Shown here: one piece after another, positions 17,201 through 26,099 of the stretch | How positions within the stretch are numbered: the stretch's first letter is position 1 | How the letters are laid out: every line of letters begins with the position of its first letter | Source: Actinomycetota bacterium | GTDB lineage: Bacteria > Actinomycetota > Acidimicrobiia > Acidimicrobiales > Aldehydirespiratoraceae | Assembly (NCBI GenBank): GCA_029979265.1 | Contig: JAPOHW010000015.1 | Location: 1 to 64,000 of the forward strand | Length of the DNA: 64,000 bases | Direction: 5' to 3' | Position numbers and translations under genes: made by a program | The notes under the pieces: model-generated | Told to the model about the DNA's origin: nothing | Database searches by the model: none | The model's input: only the letters and a program-made list of their open reading frames with translations

Positions 17201-18493
17201 ATGACCGAGGTTGGCACTGACGCCGTTTCCGAATTCGACCTGCCCGCCGTTCGCAAACGAACCCGATTGGCCCTGATCGGATCGGTCTTCCCGGCCGGCA
17301 TGGGTATGACGGCCACGTTCGCTGCGACGAGCCTCGCTGCGAAGGAGATCACCGCCAACGACGGACTTGCGACACTTGCCGCCACCATGACGGCAATCGG
17401 TGGCGCGATCGCTGCGGTGCCCCTTGGCCGCTACATGAACGAGCACGGGCGCCGCGCCGGACTGATGCGGGCGTGGCTGATCGGTGCGGCCGGCGCCGCG
17501 GTTGCCTTCGTCGGTGTGCTTGCCGAGCTCTACAGCCTGCTGGTGATCGGCGGTATCGGAGTCGGCATGGGCCAGGCGGCGAGCCTCGCCGCCCGATATT
17601 CGGCTGCCGATCTGGCCCCGGAGGATCGCAAGGCGAGCGAGATCGGACTCGTGATGTGGGCCGGATCGATCGGGTCGGTGCTCGGTCCGACGGTTGCGCT
17701 CGGTGGCACGGGATGGGTTGCTGTGAACCTTCTCGGACTCGACGAACTTGCCGGTCCGTACCTCATGGGAACGTTCGTCTTCATCGCCGCTGCGCTGATC
17801 GTCACCACCTTCCTTCGCCCCGATCCGCTGCTCGTTGCCAAACAACTCGGGAACGCAACAGAAACGAAGCGGCCCACCCTGGCGGAGTCGTTCAAGAAGT
17901 TGTTCACCAACCGTCTCGCCACCATCGCGGTGTTTGCGACCGCCGTCGGTCAGGGGGTGATGGTGTCGGTCATGACCGTCACGCCACTCCACATGGACGA
18001 TGGCGCCCACGAAAAGACCGTCATCGGTCTCGTCATCTCGCTGCACGTCGTCGGCATGTATTTCTTCGCCCCGGTGGTCGGCTGGCTGGTCGATCGCGTC
18101 CGCACCGAGCTCATGGTCGCAGCGGCAGGCCTGGTTCTGTTCAGCGGAGCCGAGATTGCGTCACACACCGACCCCGAAGACAGTCTCGGCGTGTTCGTCG
18201 GGCTGTTCCTCGTCGGACTCGGCTGGTCGTTCAGCATGATCGCCGGCAGCGCCCTGCTGTCGTCGGTCTTCCCGGTCGAGGAGCGGGCATCGGTGCAGGG
18301 TGCTGCCGATTTCACGATGATCACGTTCGGTGCCACCGGCGGCATCCTTGGCGGCATCGTTGTCGAGGCGACCGGGTACCACACGCTCTCGCACTACGCC
18401 GCCGTCCTCGCCCTTTCTCTGGTCGCTGCCGCGCTCTACCCGATCGTCACGAACGTGAAGGGACCAAGGAAGCCCGAACCCGTTCCCAGCTGA
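17201..18493 (+). CDS. MFS transporter
   Basis: A 430-residue major facilitator with twelve predicted membrane segments. The loop 2-3 motif is visible as GRYMNEHGRRAGLMRAW and a related GWLVDRVRTELM in the second half. A cytoplasmic loop of about 40 residues separates the halves (FLRPDPLLVAKQLGNATETKRPTL). It most resembles general drug/metabolite proton-coupled exporters; the substrate is not evident. Divergently transcribed from the SET/EamA operon across 27 bp, so promoters must overlap neighbouring coding sequence or transcripts are nearly leaderless. Confidence 0.9.
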   Translation: MTEVGTDAVSEFDLPAVRKRTRLALIGSVFPAGMGMTATFAATSLAAKEITANDGLATLAATMTAIGGAIAAVPLGRYMNEHGRRAGLMRAWLIGAAGAAVAFVGVLAELYSLLVIGGIGVGMGQAASLAARYSAADLAPEDRKASEIGLVMWAGSIGSVLGPTVALGGTGWVAVNLLGLDELAGPYLMGTFVFIAAALIVTTFLRPDPLLVAKQLGNATETKRPTLAESFKKLFTNRLATIAVFATAVGQGVMVSVMTVTPLHMDDGAHEKTVIGLVISLHVVGMYFFAPVVGWLVDRVRTELMVAAAGLVLFSGAEIASHTDPEDSLGVFVGLFLVGLGWSFSMIAGSALLSSVFPVEERASVQGAADFTMITFGATGGILGGIVVEATGYHTLSHYAAVLALSLVAAALYPIVTNVKGPRKPEPVPS

Positions 18494-18550
18494 CAACGAC
18501 GCAAACATGCGCAGGCCGGGACCAGCGTCGCACAACTCGTCGAGCCGCTC

Positions 18551-19750
18551 TCAGGCCAGCAGTGCCTCGTCGAACGGGTACTGCGACATCAGCTCGGTGC
18601 CGGTTTCGGTCACCAGGATCTGCTGCTCCAACTTCACGCCTTCGGTCGTGTCCGGGCCACCGATGAAGCTCTCGACGCAGAGGGTCATGCCCGGCTCGAT
18701 CACACCGCCGTAACCGAACGGGGCGAAATCCTGTGCGTGATAGAGGTACGGGTACTCACCGGTCATCCCGACGCCATGGCTCGACAGGTAGTAGCGATGG
18801 GCGGCGAATCGCTCGGGCAGATCCCAGGCCCGTTCGCTGTACTGCGCGAACGTCAGCCCCGGCTCGATGATCCCCATGTTGTGGTGCACCTGTTCGTAGG
18901 CGATCCGGTAGAGCTCCCGCTGCTCGGAACTCGGCATCCCGGGGCCGGCGTGAAAGGTCCGCGAATAGTCGGCGTAGTAGCCGTGGCAGCCGACGACGTC
19001 GGTGTCGAACGCAACCAGTTCGTCGGCACCGATGACCTTCTCGCTCGTCTCCTGGAACCATGGGTTGGTGTTGCTGCCCGAGGACAGCAGGCGGGTCTCG
19101 ATGTAGTCGGCACCTTGGGCGATCACGTGCTGATGGAAGACCGACCAGAGCTCGTTCTCGGTCAGTCCCGGCCGGAGTTCCGCCTCCATCACCGCCATGG
19201 CGCGCTCGGTTGCGCGCATCGATGCAACCTGACACGCAAGCTCGTCAGGCCCCTTGACCGCCCGTGCCCGCTCCACCGGAGCCTGTGCATCGACGAGACG
19301 AACACCCTCGGCGGCCAGCGCGAAGGCGGCTCCGGCATTGACCCGCTCGAGACCGACCGTCGTGTCGGTTCCGACGGTCTCGCGCACCAGCGAAGCGATC
19401 TGTGCCGCCCATGCCCGCTCGACGTCGGCAATGGCTTCCCCGGCCGCCACGAACGACGCGGTGGTCGCCTGTCGAACCTCGGTCACCGTCTCGAGTCCGT
19501 CGGCGAGGTGGAGGGCGCCGGTGAACTCGAACAGGATGACCGGACCTTCGACCGTGACGAAGAGGTACCGCGCCGGGTTCCGAGCGGTGAAGATCTGCAT
19601 GTTGCGAGCACCGCAGGCATACCGGATGTTGACCGGGTCGGTGAGCACGCAGGCCCCGATGTCGCGATCGGCCATCTCCGACCGCAACCGACCGAGGCGG
19701 AAGGCCCGCAACGCCACCTGATCGATCGGCGTGTCCTCGGTCGGGAGCAT
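18551..19750 (-). CDS. M24-family metallohydrolase-like protein, DddP-like metal site
   Basis: A 399-residue creatinase/prolidase (pita-bread) fold: an N-terminal domain to about residue 165, then the metal domain. Candidate ligands are D249, D251, D261, H325, E360 and E375. From memory of the DMSP lyase DddP of Ruegeria lacuscaerulea (D295, D297, D307, H371, E406, E421), all six are offset by exactly 46. This includes the extra Asp that ordinary Xaa-Pro peptidases lack. Tyr320 fits DddP Tyr366, but the position of DddP's proposed base D377 is G331 here (HGVGMTGEYP). It is therefore DddP-like, not safely a DMSP lyase; Xaa-Pro dipeptidase or ectoine-hydrolase relatives remain possible. Convergent with the MFS gene. 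Confidence 0.8.
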   Translation of the reverse strand: MLPTEDTPIDQVALRAFRLGRLRSEMADRDIGACVLTDPVNIRYACGARNMQIFTARNPARYLFVTVEGPVILFEFTGALHLADGLETVTEVRQATTASFVAAGEAIADVERAWAAQIASLVRETVGTDTTVGLERVNAGAAFALAAEGVRLVDAQAPVERARAVKGPDELACQVASMRATERAMAVMEAELRPGLTENELWSVFHQHVIAQGADYIETRLLSSGSNTNPWFQETSEKVIGADELVAFDTDVVGCHGYYADYSRTFHAGPGMPSSEQRELYRIAYEQVHHNMGIIEPGLTFAQYSERAWDLPERFAAHRYYLSSHGVGMTGEYPYLYHAQDFAPFGYGGVIEPGMTLCVESFIGGPDTTEGVKLEQQILVTETGTELMSQYPFDEALLA

Positions 19751-19830
19751 CGTTGGAATCTACTCGGCACCGAAGGTGCGGCGAGACGACGAACGGGCCA
19801 ACGTCGGGGCCGGACTCGCCGGCGTGACGG

Positions 19831-21189
19831 TCACGGTGAGCTTGTCGTGCCCGAAGGATCCTGCTCGATGTCCGGCGCTCGGGGTGCGGCGGGGACGATG
19901 ACGAGGTTGGAGTCACCGATCGCCGGAATCTGAAGCCGGGACAGAGAGATGCAGCCGTTGTTGCCGCTGACGAAGAAGAGGTAGATGCAGTCGCGGCCGG
20001 GATCGATCATCGCCACAAAGCTGCTGTCCGGCGCCCACAGCGGCTCGAGACCCTGTACCCGTTGCTCGAAGTCGAGAAGGGTTCCCGTCTCGATCTCGTA
20101 CAGCGCCGGGAAGTCGTCGTACTCCCGGCCTTTCGGGAGGAAGATCCACGCGCCGTCGGGGCTGATGGCCGGTCCGAGTCCGAAATCGAGTAGGTCGTTG
20201 TCGAGGGTGTACTCGACGCCGTCGGCGCCGGCGGCGGTCGTCACGACCATCTGGTTGGCGTCGGTGGTGCTCCGGCGGTATTCGAGCCATCGGGTGCCGT
20301 TCGTCGCCACGATCTCGTGCGGCGAGATGCGTTCGAGGCCGGTTCCGGTCACCTCGAGTGTCCCGCCGGTCTGGGCGGTCACGAAGGCGCCGACTCCCGG
20401 AACGATCTCGATGTCGGTACCCCCGGGCAGCAGCGACCGCTCTGTTGCGGAACCGGGGACGAACTCGCCGTACTCGACACCGGCGTCGGTGGAAACAAGC
20501 ACGAGCAGTTGGCCGGTGTGGCGCCGCACCAGTTGCACACCGGTCGCGAGGCGCATCGCCCGAGTCGGGTCGGCCGGATCAAAACCGAGGGCACCGTCGC
20601 TGGTGACCAGCACCGCCTCACCGCTGTCACCGCTGGCTCGCGTCTCGTCTCGCACCGACACGAGTTCACCGGTCCCGAGATCGATCACGACAGGAAATCC
20701 GTCGGCACCGACGTATGCAAAGCGATACTCGCTCGGCACCATCTGCACCGGGCGGAGCAACGCATACTTGTCGGCCTCGTTGGGATCGACCTGCACCTCG
20801 AGCCACGCCGTCACGAGATCCTGCGCAGTGAGGCCGGCGATCGATGCCTCCAGGTCGAGGGCCGGGTCGGGTTGGGTTGCGGACAAGGCGGCGCGGTCGC
20901 TGTCTTGCCGAGTTGCGTCAGATACAGGGGCTGCGGGCGCCCGGGTGGTGTCACCGCCAGACAGGACCCAGATCGCGAAGATGGAGGCTGCGGCGGCGAT
21001 CAGCCACCGAGCGTCGAAGCGACGGGCCGCTCGGGGTCTGCGCTCACCACGCCAATCGCGGATGCGGTCACGCCGAGTCCCGGCGTCGACACCGCGGGCG
21101 CGATCGCGCGGCTCGTTCCACTCGAGTTCGATGTCGAGAATCTCAACGCTCGGGTTGTCGGCCACGAGATCCACGATGCCATCCCCCAT
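19831..21189 (-). CDS. Membrane-anchored beta-propeller-like protein of unknown function
   Basis: A protein of 452 residues from the ATG at 21189 (a longer start at 21261 is possible but adds an Arg-rich stretch). A basic cytoplasmic N-terminus of about 70 residues (RERRPRAARRFDAR-like) precedes a single transmembrane helix (WLIAAAASIFAIWVL). A large extracytoplasmic domain follows, with repeated strand-rich units such as VVIDLGTGELVSVRD and AISPDGAWIFLPKG that look like propeller blades. A Ser/Thr-rich tail ends the protein. Two cysteines near the C-terminus (DCIYLF, GCISL) could form a disulfide. The topology resembles anti-sigma-factor-like or sensor proteins, but no zinc-finger or catalytic motif is visible, so no function is assigned. 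Confidence 0.7.
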   Translation of the reverse strand: MGDGIVDLVADNPSVEILDIELEWNEPRDRARGVDAGTRRDRIRDWRGERRPRAARRFDARWLIAAAASIFAIWVLSGGDTTRAPAAPVSDATRQDSDRAALSATQPDPALDLEASIAGLTAQDLVTAWLEVQVDPNEADKYALLRPVQMVPSEYRFAYVGADGFPVVIDLGTGELVSVRDETRASGDSGEAVLVTSDGALGFDPADPTRAMRLATGVQLVRRHTGQLLVLVSTDAGVEYGEFVPGSATERSLLPGGTDIEIVPGVGAFVTAQTGGTLEVTGTGLERISPHEIVATNGTRWLEYRRSTTDANQMVVTTAAGADGVEYTLDNDLLDFGLGPAISPDGAWIFLPKGREYDDFPALYEIETGTLLDFEQRVQGLEPLWAPDSSFVAMIDPGRDCIYLFFVSGNNGCISLSRLQIPAIGDSNLVIVPAAPRAPDIEQDPSGTTSSP

Positions 21190-21304
21190 GCCCGGTGTAC
21201 GACTCTGAGGCGAGGTCCGGATGCGGCGCACCCGATCCTCCCGCATCCCCGAGGTGCGCAACCCAGCGGCGATGGCACTCGAAGTGTCGGTCTACGCTGC
21301 GCCG

Positions 21305-22114
21305 ATGGTCGACCAGACAAACCAGTACCGCACCGGCCTCGCCGGCCGAACAGCGCTCGTCACCGGCGGGGGCTCGGGCATCGGTGCGGCGATCGCCACC
21401 ACTCTCGCCGGGGCAGGAGCGACGGTGCGGACGTGCGACGTCGACAGTGCGACCGGCGCCGATTACGCCTGCGACGTGTCCGACGAGACGGCAGTTGCGA
21501 CGATGTTTGCCACCATCGACGACGAATTCGATCATCTCGACATCGTCGTCAACAATGTTGGTGTCGCAGGTCCGACCGGTGGCGTCGAGCACATGAACAC
21601 CGACGACTTCGACCGCTGCGTGCAGATCAACATCGGGGGCACGTTCCGAGTCACGCAGCAGGCCGTACGCCGGATGCGCCAACAGGGTCGCGGCTCGATC
21701 GTCAACATCTCGTCGACGGCTGGGCACGTCCCCTATCCCTTGCGGTCACCGTATTCGGCGTCGAAGTGGGCCATCGAAGGCCTGACCCGCTCGTGGGCGA
21801 TGGAATTGGGCCGGTTCGACATTCGTGTCAACTGTGTGGCGCCGGGCACCATCGCCGGTCCACGCATGAGCGGCGTCATCGAACGCGAAGCAGCGGCGAT
21901 GCAGACCACCACCGATGCGGTGAAGGCGGCCTACGAGGATCAGGTGTCGATGCGCACCTTCGTCGATGCGTCCGACATCGCAGCAACCGTTGCGTTTCTG
22001 TGCAGCGACGCGGCGCGGTTCATCAACGGCGAGATCATCAGCGTCGACGGTCATTGCGAGACGTTGCGGACCGAGTTTCCCGACGATGTTCGAGTGCGGG
22101 GCGTGACCTTCTAG
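21305..22114 (+). CDS. Short-chain dehydrogenase/reductase (SDR)
   Basis: A 269-residue classical SDR with TGGGSGIG, NNVG, NISST and the YSASK active site. The C-terminus GEIISVDGHCETLRTEFPDDV is longer than usual. A D in the VRTCDVD strand indicates NAD preference. The start was taken at MVDQTNQYRT, as the earlier frame from 21221 runs into the divergent promoter and is not family-like. The 115-bp gap to the propeller-like gene is a divergent promoter region. It converges with the MoaD-like/molybdenum hydroxylase genes, separated by only 12 bp, so functional linkage to them is uncertain. Confidence 0.9.
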   Translation: MVDQTNQYRTGLAGRTALVTGGGSGIGAAIATTLAGAGATVRTCDVDSATGADYACDVSDETAVATMFATIDDEFDHLDIVVNNVGVAGPTGGVEHMNTDDFDRCVQINIGGTFRVTQQAVRRMRQQGRGSIVNISSTAGHVPYPLRSPYSASKWAIEGLTRSWAMELGRFDIRVNCVAPGTIAGPRMSGVIEREAAAMQTTTDAVKAAYEDQVSMRTFVDASDIAATVAFLCSDAARFINGEIISVDGHCETLRTEFPDDVRVRGVTF

Positions 22115-22126
22115 GCGGTGATCCGC

Positions 22127-22372
22127 TCAGCCCCCCACGACCGGGGCGAGAAAGTAGATCTCGGTGTCGACACCGACTCGCACGTACTCGGGATCGGCAT
22201 GGATCTCCCCGTCGATGCCCGCCGACGAGCCGGCACGCAGCGCACGACCGAGGCCCGGATAGGTGGCTTCGAGGTCATCGATGATCTGACCGACCGTGGC
22301 GCCGTTCGCCTGCACAACCGCCTCACCGCCGGTGAAGGCACGGTGCTGGGTCATGAGGTGAACGGTGGCCAC
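22127..22372 (-). CDS. MoaD/ThiS-family sulfur-carrier-like protein
   Basis: An 81-residue ubiquitin-fold protein ending in the diagnostic Gly-Gly (FLAPVVGG), which is adenylated and thiocarboxylated in sulfur carriers. The AFTGGEAVVQANGATVGQIIDDLEATYPGL region matches the MoaD strand-helix pattern. Start is GTG; an ATG six codons later is an alternative. It is the last gene after the three molybdenum hydroxylase subunits. A dedicated small carrier at this place could supply dithiolene sulfur for molybdopterin or the terminal Mo=S sulfur, but that is inference; other uses (thiamin, cysteine synthesis, tagging) cannot be excluded. No ThiF/MoeB partner is nearby. Confidence 0.85.
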   Translation of the reverse strand: MATVHLMTQHRAFTGGEAVVQANGATVGQIIDDLEATYPGLGRALRAGSSAGIDGEIHADPEYVRVGVDTEIYFLAPVVGG

Positions 22373-22406
22373 GGTGATCTGGATCGTCAGCGGACGACGA
22401 ACGTGC

Positions 22407-24644
22407 TCAGCGCTCGTTGAGCCTCTTGAGCACCTTCGGCGGCGACATCGGAAGGGAGGTCATCCGGACGCCGGTGGCAGCCTTGACCGCGTTGCCGATG
22501 GTGGCCATGGGCGGAACGATGCCCGTCTCGCCCACCCCGCGCACGCCGTAGGGATGTGCCGGGTTCGGGACCTCGACGATGATCGTCTCGATCAGCGGCA
22601 GGTCGGACGCAACCGGAATGCGGTAGTCGAGGAAGGATGCGTTCTCCATTGCGCCATCCGCGTTGTAGATGTACTCCTCGTTGAGCGCCCAACCGATGCC
22701 CTGCACCGAGCCGCCCTGCATCTGTCCCTCGACATAACTCGGGTGAATGGCGGTTCCCGCGTCTTGCACGGCGGTGTAGCGGACGATCTCGATCTCGCCG
22801 GTCTCCTCGTCGACCTTCAGGTCGGCGCAGTGCACGGCGAAACTCGGACCCGCACCGGCTGCGTTCAGCGACGCCGTGGCGGTGAGCGGACCACCGGTGC
22901 GCTTGGCCTGCGCGGTGATCTGCGCAAGCGTCAAGGGGTCTCCACCCTCGCCACCACCGTGACCGGGTGACACGGCGGCACCGTCGACCCAAGCGACCTC
23001 GCCGACGTCGACCCCCATGATGGTGGCGGCCCGAGCCTTCAACTGTTCGATCAGGTCCTCGCAGGCCTCCACCACGGCTTTGCCGGTGGCGAACGTGGCA
23101 CGCGAACCTTCGGTGACGTCGGTGAATCCGACCGATTCGGTGTCGGCAACGATCGGGGTGATGGAGTACACGTCGATCCCGAGCGTCTCGGCTGCCATCA
23201 GTGCCATCGAGGCCCGCGACCCGCCGATGTCGGGCGACCCGGTGATCACGTTGGCTGTGCCGTCTTCGTTGAGGTTGACCGTGGCACTGGACTCTTCACC
23301 GATGTTGAACCAAAAGCCGACAGCCATGCCGCGCGAGGTTCCCTCGGCGGGCACGGACTGGTAGTGGTCGGACGCCTTCAGCGCTTCGAGACATTCGACC
23401 AGACCCACCCTGGGGTGGGGCATGCCCATCGCGGTGAGATCACCTTCGACAGCGGCGTTCTTCAACCGCAGGTCGATCGGATCCATCCCCAGCTCGGTTG
23501 CGATTTCGTCGACGACCGACTCGATCGCCCACGCTGCATGCGGCGCCGAAGGCGCCCGGTACGCCGCCGACTTCGGAGTGTTGGTCAGCGCCGTGTACGT
23601 CTCCATGCGCAAGTTGGGGAACTTGTACGACGCCACCGACATTGCGCCGATGAGCCCGGCCATGTCGCTGAATGCACCCACGCCGTAGGCCATCCAGCCG
23701 TCGATGGCAGTGAGTTCGCCGTCCTTGGTCGCGCCGATCTTGATCCGGAGTTCGGCGCTCGGTGCCGGACCCGAGCCCCGCAGCACCTCTTCGCGCGTCA
23801 TGGTGATCTTGACCGGTTTGCCTGACTTCTCCGACAGCTTCGCCGCAATCGGCTCGAGGTAGATCGTGGTCTTACCGCCGAAACCGCCCCCGATCTCGGC
23901 CGGGACCACCTTGACCTTCGAATTGTCGACGCCGAGCACATCGGCGGTCATCGAACGGACGCGGAAGTGGCCCTGCGACGAGCACCACACGTTCGCCTTG
24001 CCATCGCCGTAGTCGACCACACAGGCGTGGGGCTCGATGTAACCCTGGTGGACGTGGGCACAGTCGAAGCCCATCTCCACGACGACGTCGGCGTCGGCCA
24101 TGGCCTGATCGACGTCGCCCCGAGCGAGGTTGGTGATTGTGGCGAGGTTCGAGGGGTCGCCCGGGGGTGCAAATTTCGTGTGGTTGTTCGGGTTGGCGAG
24201 CGGGGCACCATCGGCCATGGAGTCGGCGATCGACAAGACGGCGGGCAGCACCTCGTACTCGACCTCGACCGCAGCAGCGGCGGCCTTCGCCTCCGCCTTG
24301 GTGGTCGCGGCAACGGCTGCGACCGCATGACCGTGGTAGAACGCCTCGCCCCGAGCCATACAGTTGACCGCGGTGTCGTAGTTCGGATGCGTCGGATCGA
24401 GCGCCGGGAAGTCGTCGCCGGTGACAACGGCCTTCACGCCGGGCATCGCCTCGGCTGCCGACGTGTCGATCGACACGATCCTGGCGTGAGCGTGCGGTGA
24501 GCGCACGAATGCACCATGGAGTTGACCGGGGAGGTTGAGATCGGCGCCGAAGCGAGCCTTGCCCACGACCTTGTCGAAGCCATCGTGACGGATCGGACGG
24601 GTGCCGACCCACTTGTAGTTGGTGGGATTCTCGGTTGCGGTCAT
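22407..24644 (-). CDS. Molybdenum hydroxylase large (Mo-MCD) subunit, xanthine/aldehyde oxidase family
   Basis: A 745-residue catalytic subunit. Family landmarks are VGKARFGADLNLPGQLHGAFVRSPHAHARI at the N-terminus, GGGFGGKTTIYLEP in the middle and GVRGVGETG near the end with the catalytic Glu at about position 706. The active-site loop reads AYRAPSAPH near residues 361-369. It is neither the AYRCSFR of form I carbon monoxide dehydrogenase nor the AYRGAGR of form II, so it is unlikely to oxidise CO. A hydroxylase of an N-heterocycle or aldehyde is more plausible. It directly follows the iron-sulfur subunit (1 bp gap) and precedes the MoaD-like gene. Confidence 0.93.
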   Translation of the reverse strand: MTATENPTNYKWVGTRPIRHDGFDKVVGKARFGADLNLPGQLHGAFVRSPHAHARIVSIDTSAAEAMPGVKAVVTGDDFPALDPTHPNYDTAVNCMARGEAFYHGHAVAAVAATTKAEAKAAAAAVEVEYEVLPAVLSIADSMADGAPLANPNNHTKFAPPGDPSNLATITNLARGDVDQAMADADVVVEMGFDCAHVHQGYIEPHACVVDYGDGKANVWCSSQGHFRVRSMTADVLGVDNSKVKVVPAEIGGGFGGKTTIYLEPIAAKLSEKSGKPVKITMTREEVLRGSGPAPSAELRIKIGATKDGELTAIDGWMAYGVGAFSDMAGLIGAMSVASYKFPNLRMETYTALTNTPKSAAYRAPSAPHAAWAIESVVDEIATELGMDPIDLRLKNAAVEGDLTAMGMPHPRVGLVECLEALKASDHYQSVPAEGTSRGMAVGFWFNIGEESSATVNLNEDGTANVITGSPDIGGSRASMALMAAETLGIDVYSITPIVADTESVGFTDVTEGSRATFATGKAVVEACEDLIEQLKARAATIMGVDVGEVAWVDGAAVSPGHGGGEGGDPLTLAQITAQAKRTGGPLTATASLNAAGAGPSFAVHCADLKVDEETGEIEIVRYTAVQDAGTAIHPSYVEGQMQGGSVQGIGWALNEEYIYNADGAMENASFLDYRIPVASDLPLIETIIVEVPNPAHPYGVRGVGETGIVPPMATIGNAVKAATGVRMTSLPMSPPKVLKRLNER

Positions 24645-24645
24645 C

Positions 24646-25137
24646 TCACACTCCCTGCTTGCTGGTCGAGTTCAGTTGCACGGCGGCTTCCTGCACCGCC
24701 CGGACGATCTTGTCGTAGCCGGTGCACCGGCAGAGGTTGCCGGCGAGGCCGTATCGGATTTCGGTCTCGGTCGGGTCGGGGTTTGCGTCGAGCAGTGCCT
24801 TGGCCGCTACGAGGAACCCCGGCGTGCAGATTCCGCACTGCAGAGCAGCACCCTCCAAGAAGGTCTGCTGCAGAGGGTGGAGTTGGTCACCATCGGCGAT
24901 CCCCTCCACGGTGATGATTTCGCGTCCTTCGACCTCGGGGGCCAGAATCAGGCACGAGCAGTTGAGTTTGCCGTCGACGAGGACCGAGCAGGAGCCACAG
25001 TCACCGGTACCGCAGCCTTCTTTGGTCCCGATAAGGCCGAGTTCGTCGCGCAGGGCGTCGAGCAGCGATGTGGCATCGGCGGCCAAGAAGTCGGTCGGCT
25101 CTCCGTTGACGATGCAGTTGATGTGGGTACGTGACAT
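24646..25137 (-). CDS. Molybdenum hydroxylase 2Fe-2S subunit (CoxS-like)
   Basis: A 163-residue small subunit with two 2Fe-2S clusters. The plant-ferredoxin-type N-terminal domain carries GTKEGCGTGDCGSCSVLVDGK plus a following Cys. The C-terminal all-helical domain carries CGICTPG and NLCRCTGY. The subunit relays electrons from the molybdenum centre to the FAD subunit encoded immediately upstream. It is 5 bp downstream of the FAD subunit stop and 1 bp upstream of the large subunit start, giving M-S-L order in one operon. An extra Cys pair (LNCSCLIL) is within the normal cluster-I motif. Length and motifs are complete. Confidence 0.95.
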   Translation of the reverse strand: MSRTHINCIVNGEPTDFLAADATSLLDALRDELGLIGTKEGCGTGDCGSCSVLVDGKLNCSCLILAPEVEGREIITVEGIADGDQLHPLQQTFLEGAALQCGICTPGFLVAAKALLDANPDPTETEIRYGLAGNLCRCTGYDKIVRAVQEAAVQLNSTSKQGV

Positions 25138-25142
25138 GGGGA

Positions 25143-26000
25143 TCAGGCTCCGTTCTGGGCGCGTTCGGCGGCGATGACTGCGGCACGCTTGGCGAGGACA
25201 CCGGCGACCTGGGTGCGGTACTCGATGGTGCCGCGCTTGTCGTCGATGGGGTTGCAGGCCGCCGACGCTGCGGCGGCAACGGCGGCGAGGGTGTCGTCGT
25301 CGAGGCTGGAGCCGACGAGCGCAGCTTCGGCGGCAGGTACGCGAACGGCGGTCGGGGCCACTGCACCGAGCACCACGCCGGCGGCACTGACGGTGTCACC
25401 GTCCATCGTCAGTCGAACCGCGGCGCCGACGACGGCAATGTCCATTTCGGTTCGCGGGATCATCCGCAGGTAGGCATCACCGGTGTTGGCCGCCGGGTCG
25501 TCGATCTCGAACTCCACGATGAACTCGTCGGCGGCCAGAGACGTTTGACCCGGCCCGGTCACGACATCGGCCACCGGGATGGTTCGCTCCCCACCGGCCC
25601 CGGCAATCACGGCTCGGGCGCCGGCGGCGATCATGCCTGGCACCGAATCGGCTGCCGGTGAGCCGTTGCACAGGTTCCCACCGAGGCTCGAGCGGTTCTG
25701 GATCTGGTCCGAACCGATCAGACCGGCGCCTTCGGAGATGCCGGGGTGCATTGCGGTGAACGCTGCATTGTGGGTGAGGTCCGATGCCGGGGTTGCCGCA
25801 CCGATGGTCCACCGACCGTCGGCATGCGAGACCGACATCAACCGATCGATCCGCTTGAGGTCGACCATCACCGACGGCTCGAGTCGGCCGGTGCGCATCT
25901 GGGGAACGAGATCAGTCGCCCCAGCGAACACCCGGGACCCCGGGTTGTCGGCCAAGAGCGAGCAAGCCTCGCCCACCGTGGTGGGAGCGACGTAGTGCAT
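25143..26000 (-). CDS. Molybdenum hydroxylase FAD-binding subunit (CoxM-like)
   Basis: A 285-residue FAD subunit starting MHYVAPTTVGEACSLLAD with AGATDLVPQMRTG at the pyrophosphate site. The second flavin segment is RNRSSLGGNLCNGSPAADSVP (here QNRSSLGGNLCN). The C-terminal CO-dehydrogenase flavoprotein domain ends with YRTQVAGVLAKRA. The ORF-track frame to 26417 is too long: the ATG at 26000 has AAAGGATC upstream and gives the usual family N-terminus. First gene of the M-S-L-moaD-like operon. It differs clearly in sequence from the partial FAD subunit at the left window edge, so the organism has at least two such enzymes. Confidence 0.93.
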   Translation of the reverse strand: MHYVAPTTVGEACSLLADNPGSRVFAGATDLVPQMRTGRLEPSVMVDLKRIDRLMSVSHADGRWTIGAATPASDLTHNAAFTAMHPGISEGAGLIGSDQIQNRSSLGGNLCNGSPAADSVPGMIAAGARAVIAGAGGERTIPVADVVTGPGQTSLAADEFIVEFEIDDPAANTGDAYLRMIPRTEMDIAVVGAAVRLTMDGDTVSAAGVVLGAVAPTAVRVPAAEAALVGSSLDDDTLAAVAAAASAACNPIDDKRGTIEYRTQVAGVLAKRAAVIAAERAQNGA

Positions 26001-26099
26001 CCAGCGATCCTTTGCTTGTGAGCTGCGAACAGCCGTGAGCATGCCACGCGGAAACGCCGGACGCTGAACCCGCCGACAACCGACGCGTGCCATCATCCG

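Noticed and set aside
18551-19750. Confident DMSP lyase call
   Set aside because: Metal ligands match DddP but the proposed catalytic Asp is Gly; the call is kept at family level.
22407-26000. Aerobic CO dehydrogenase (coxMSL)
   Set aside because: Subunit order M-S-L fits, but the large subunit lacks the AYRCSFR Cys motif and even the form II AYRGAGR.
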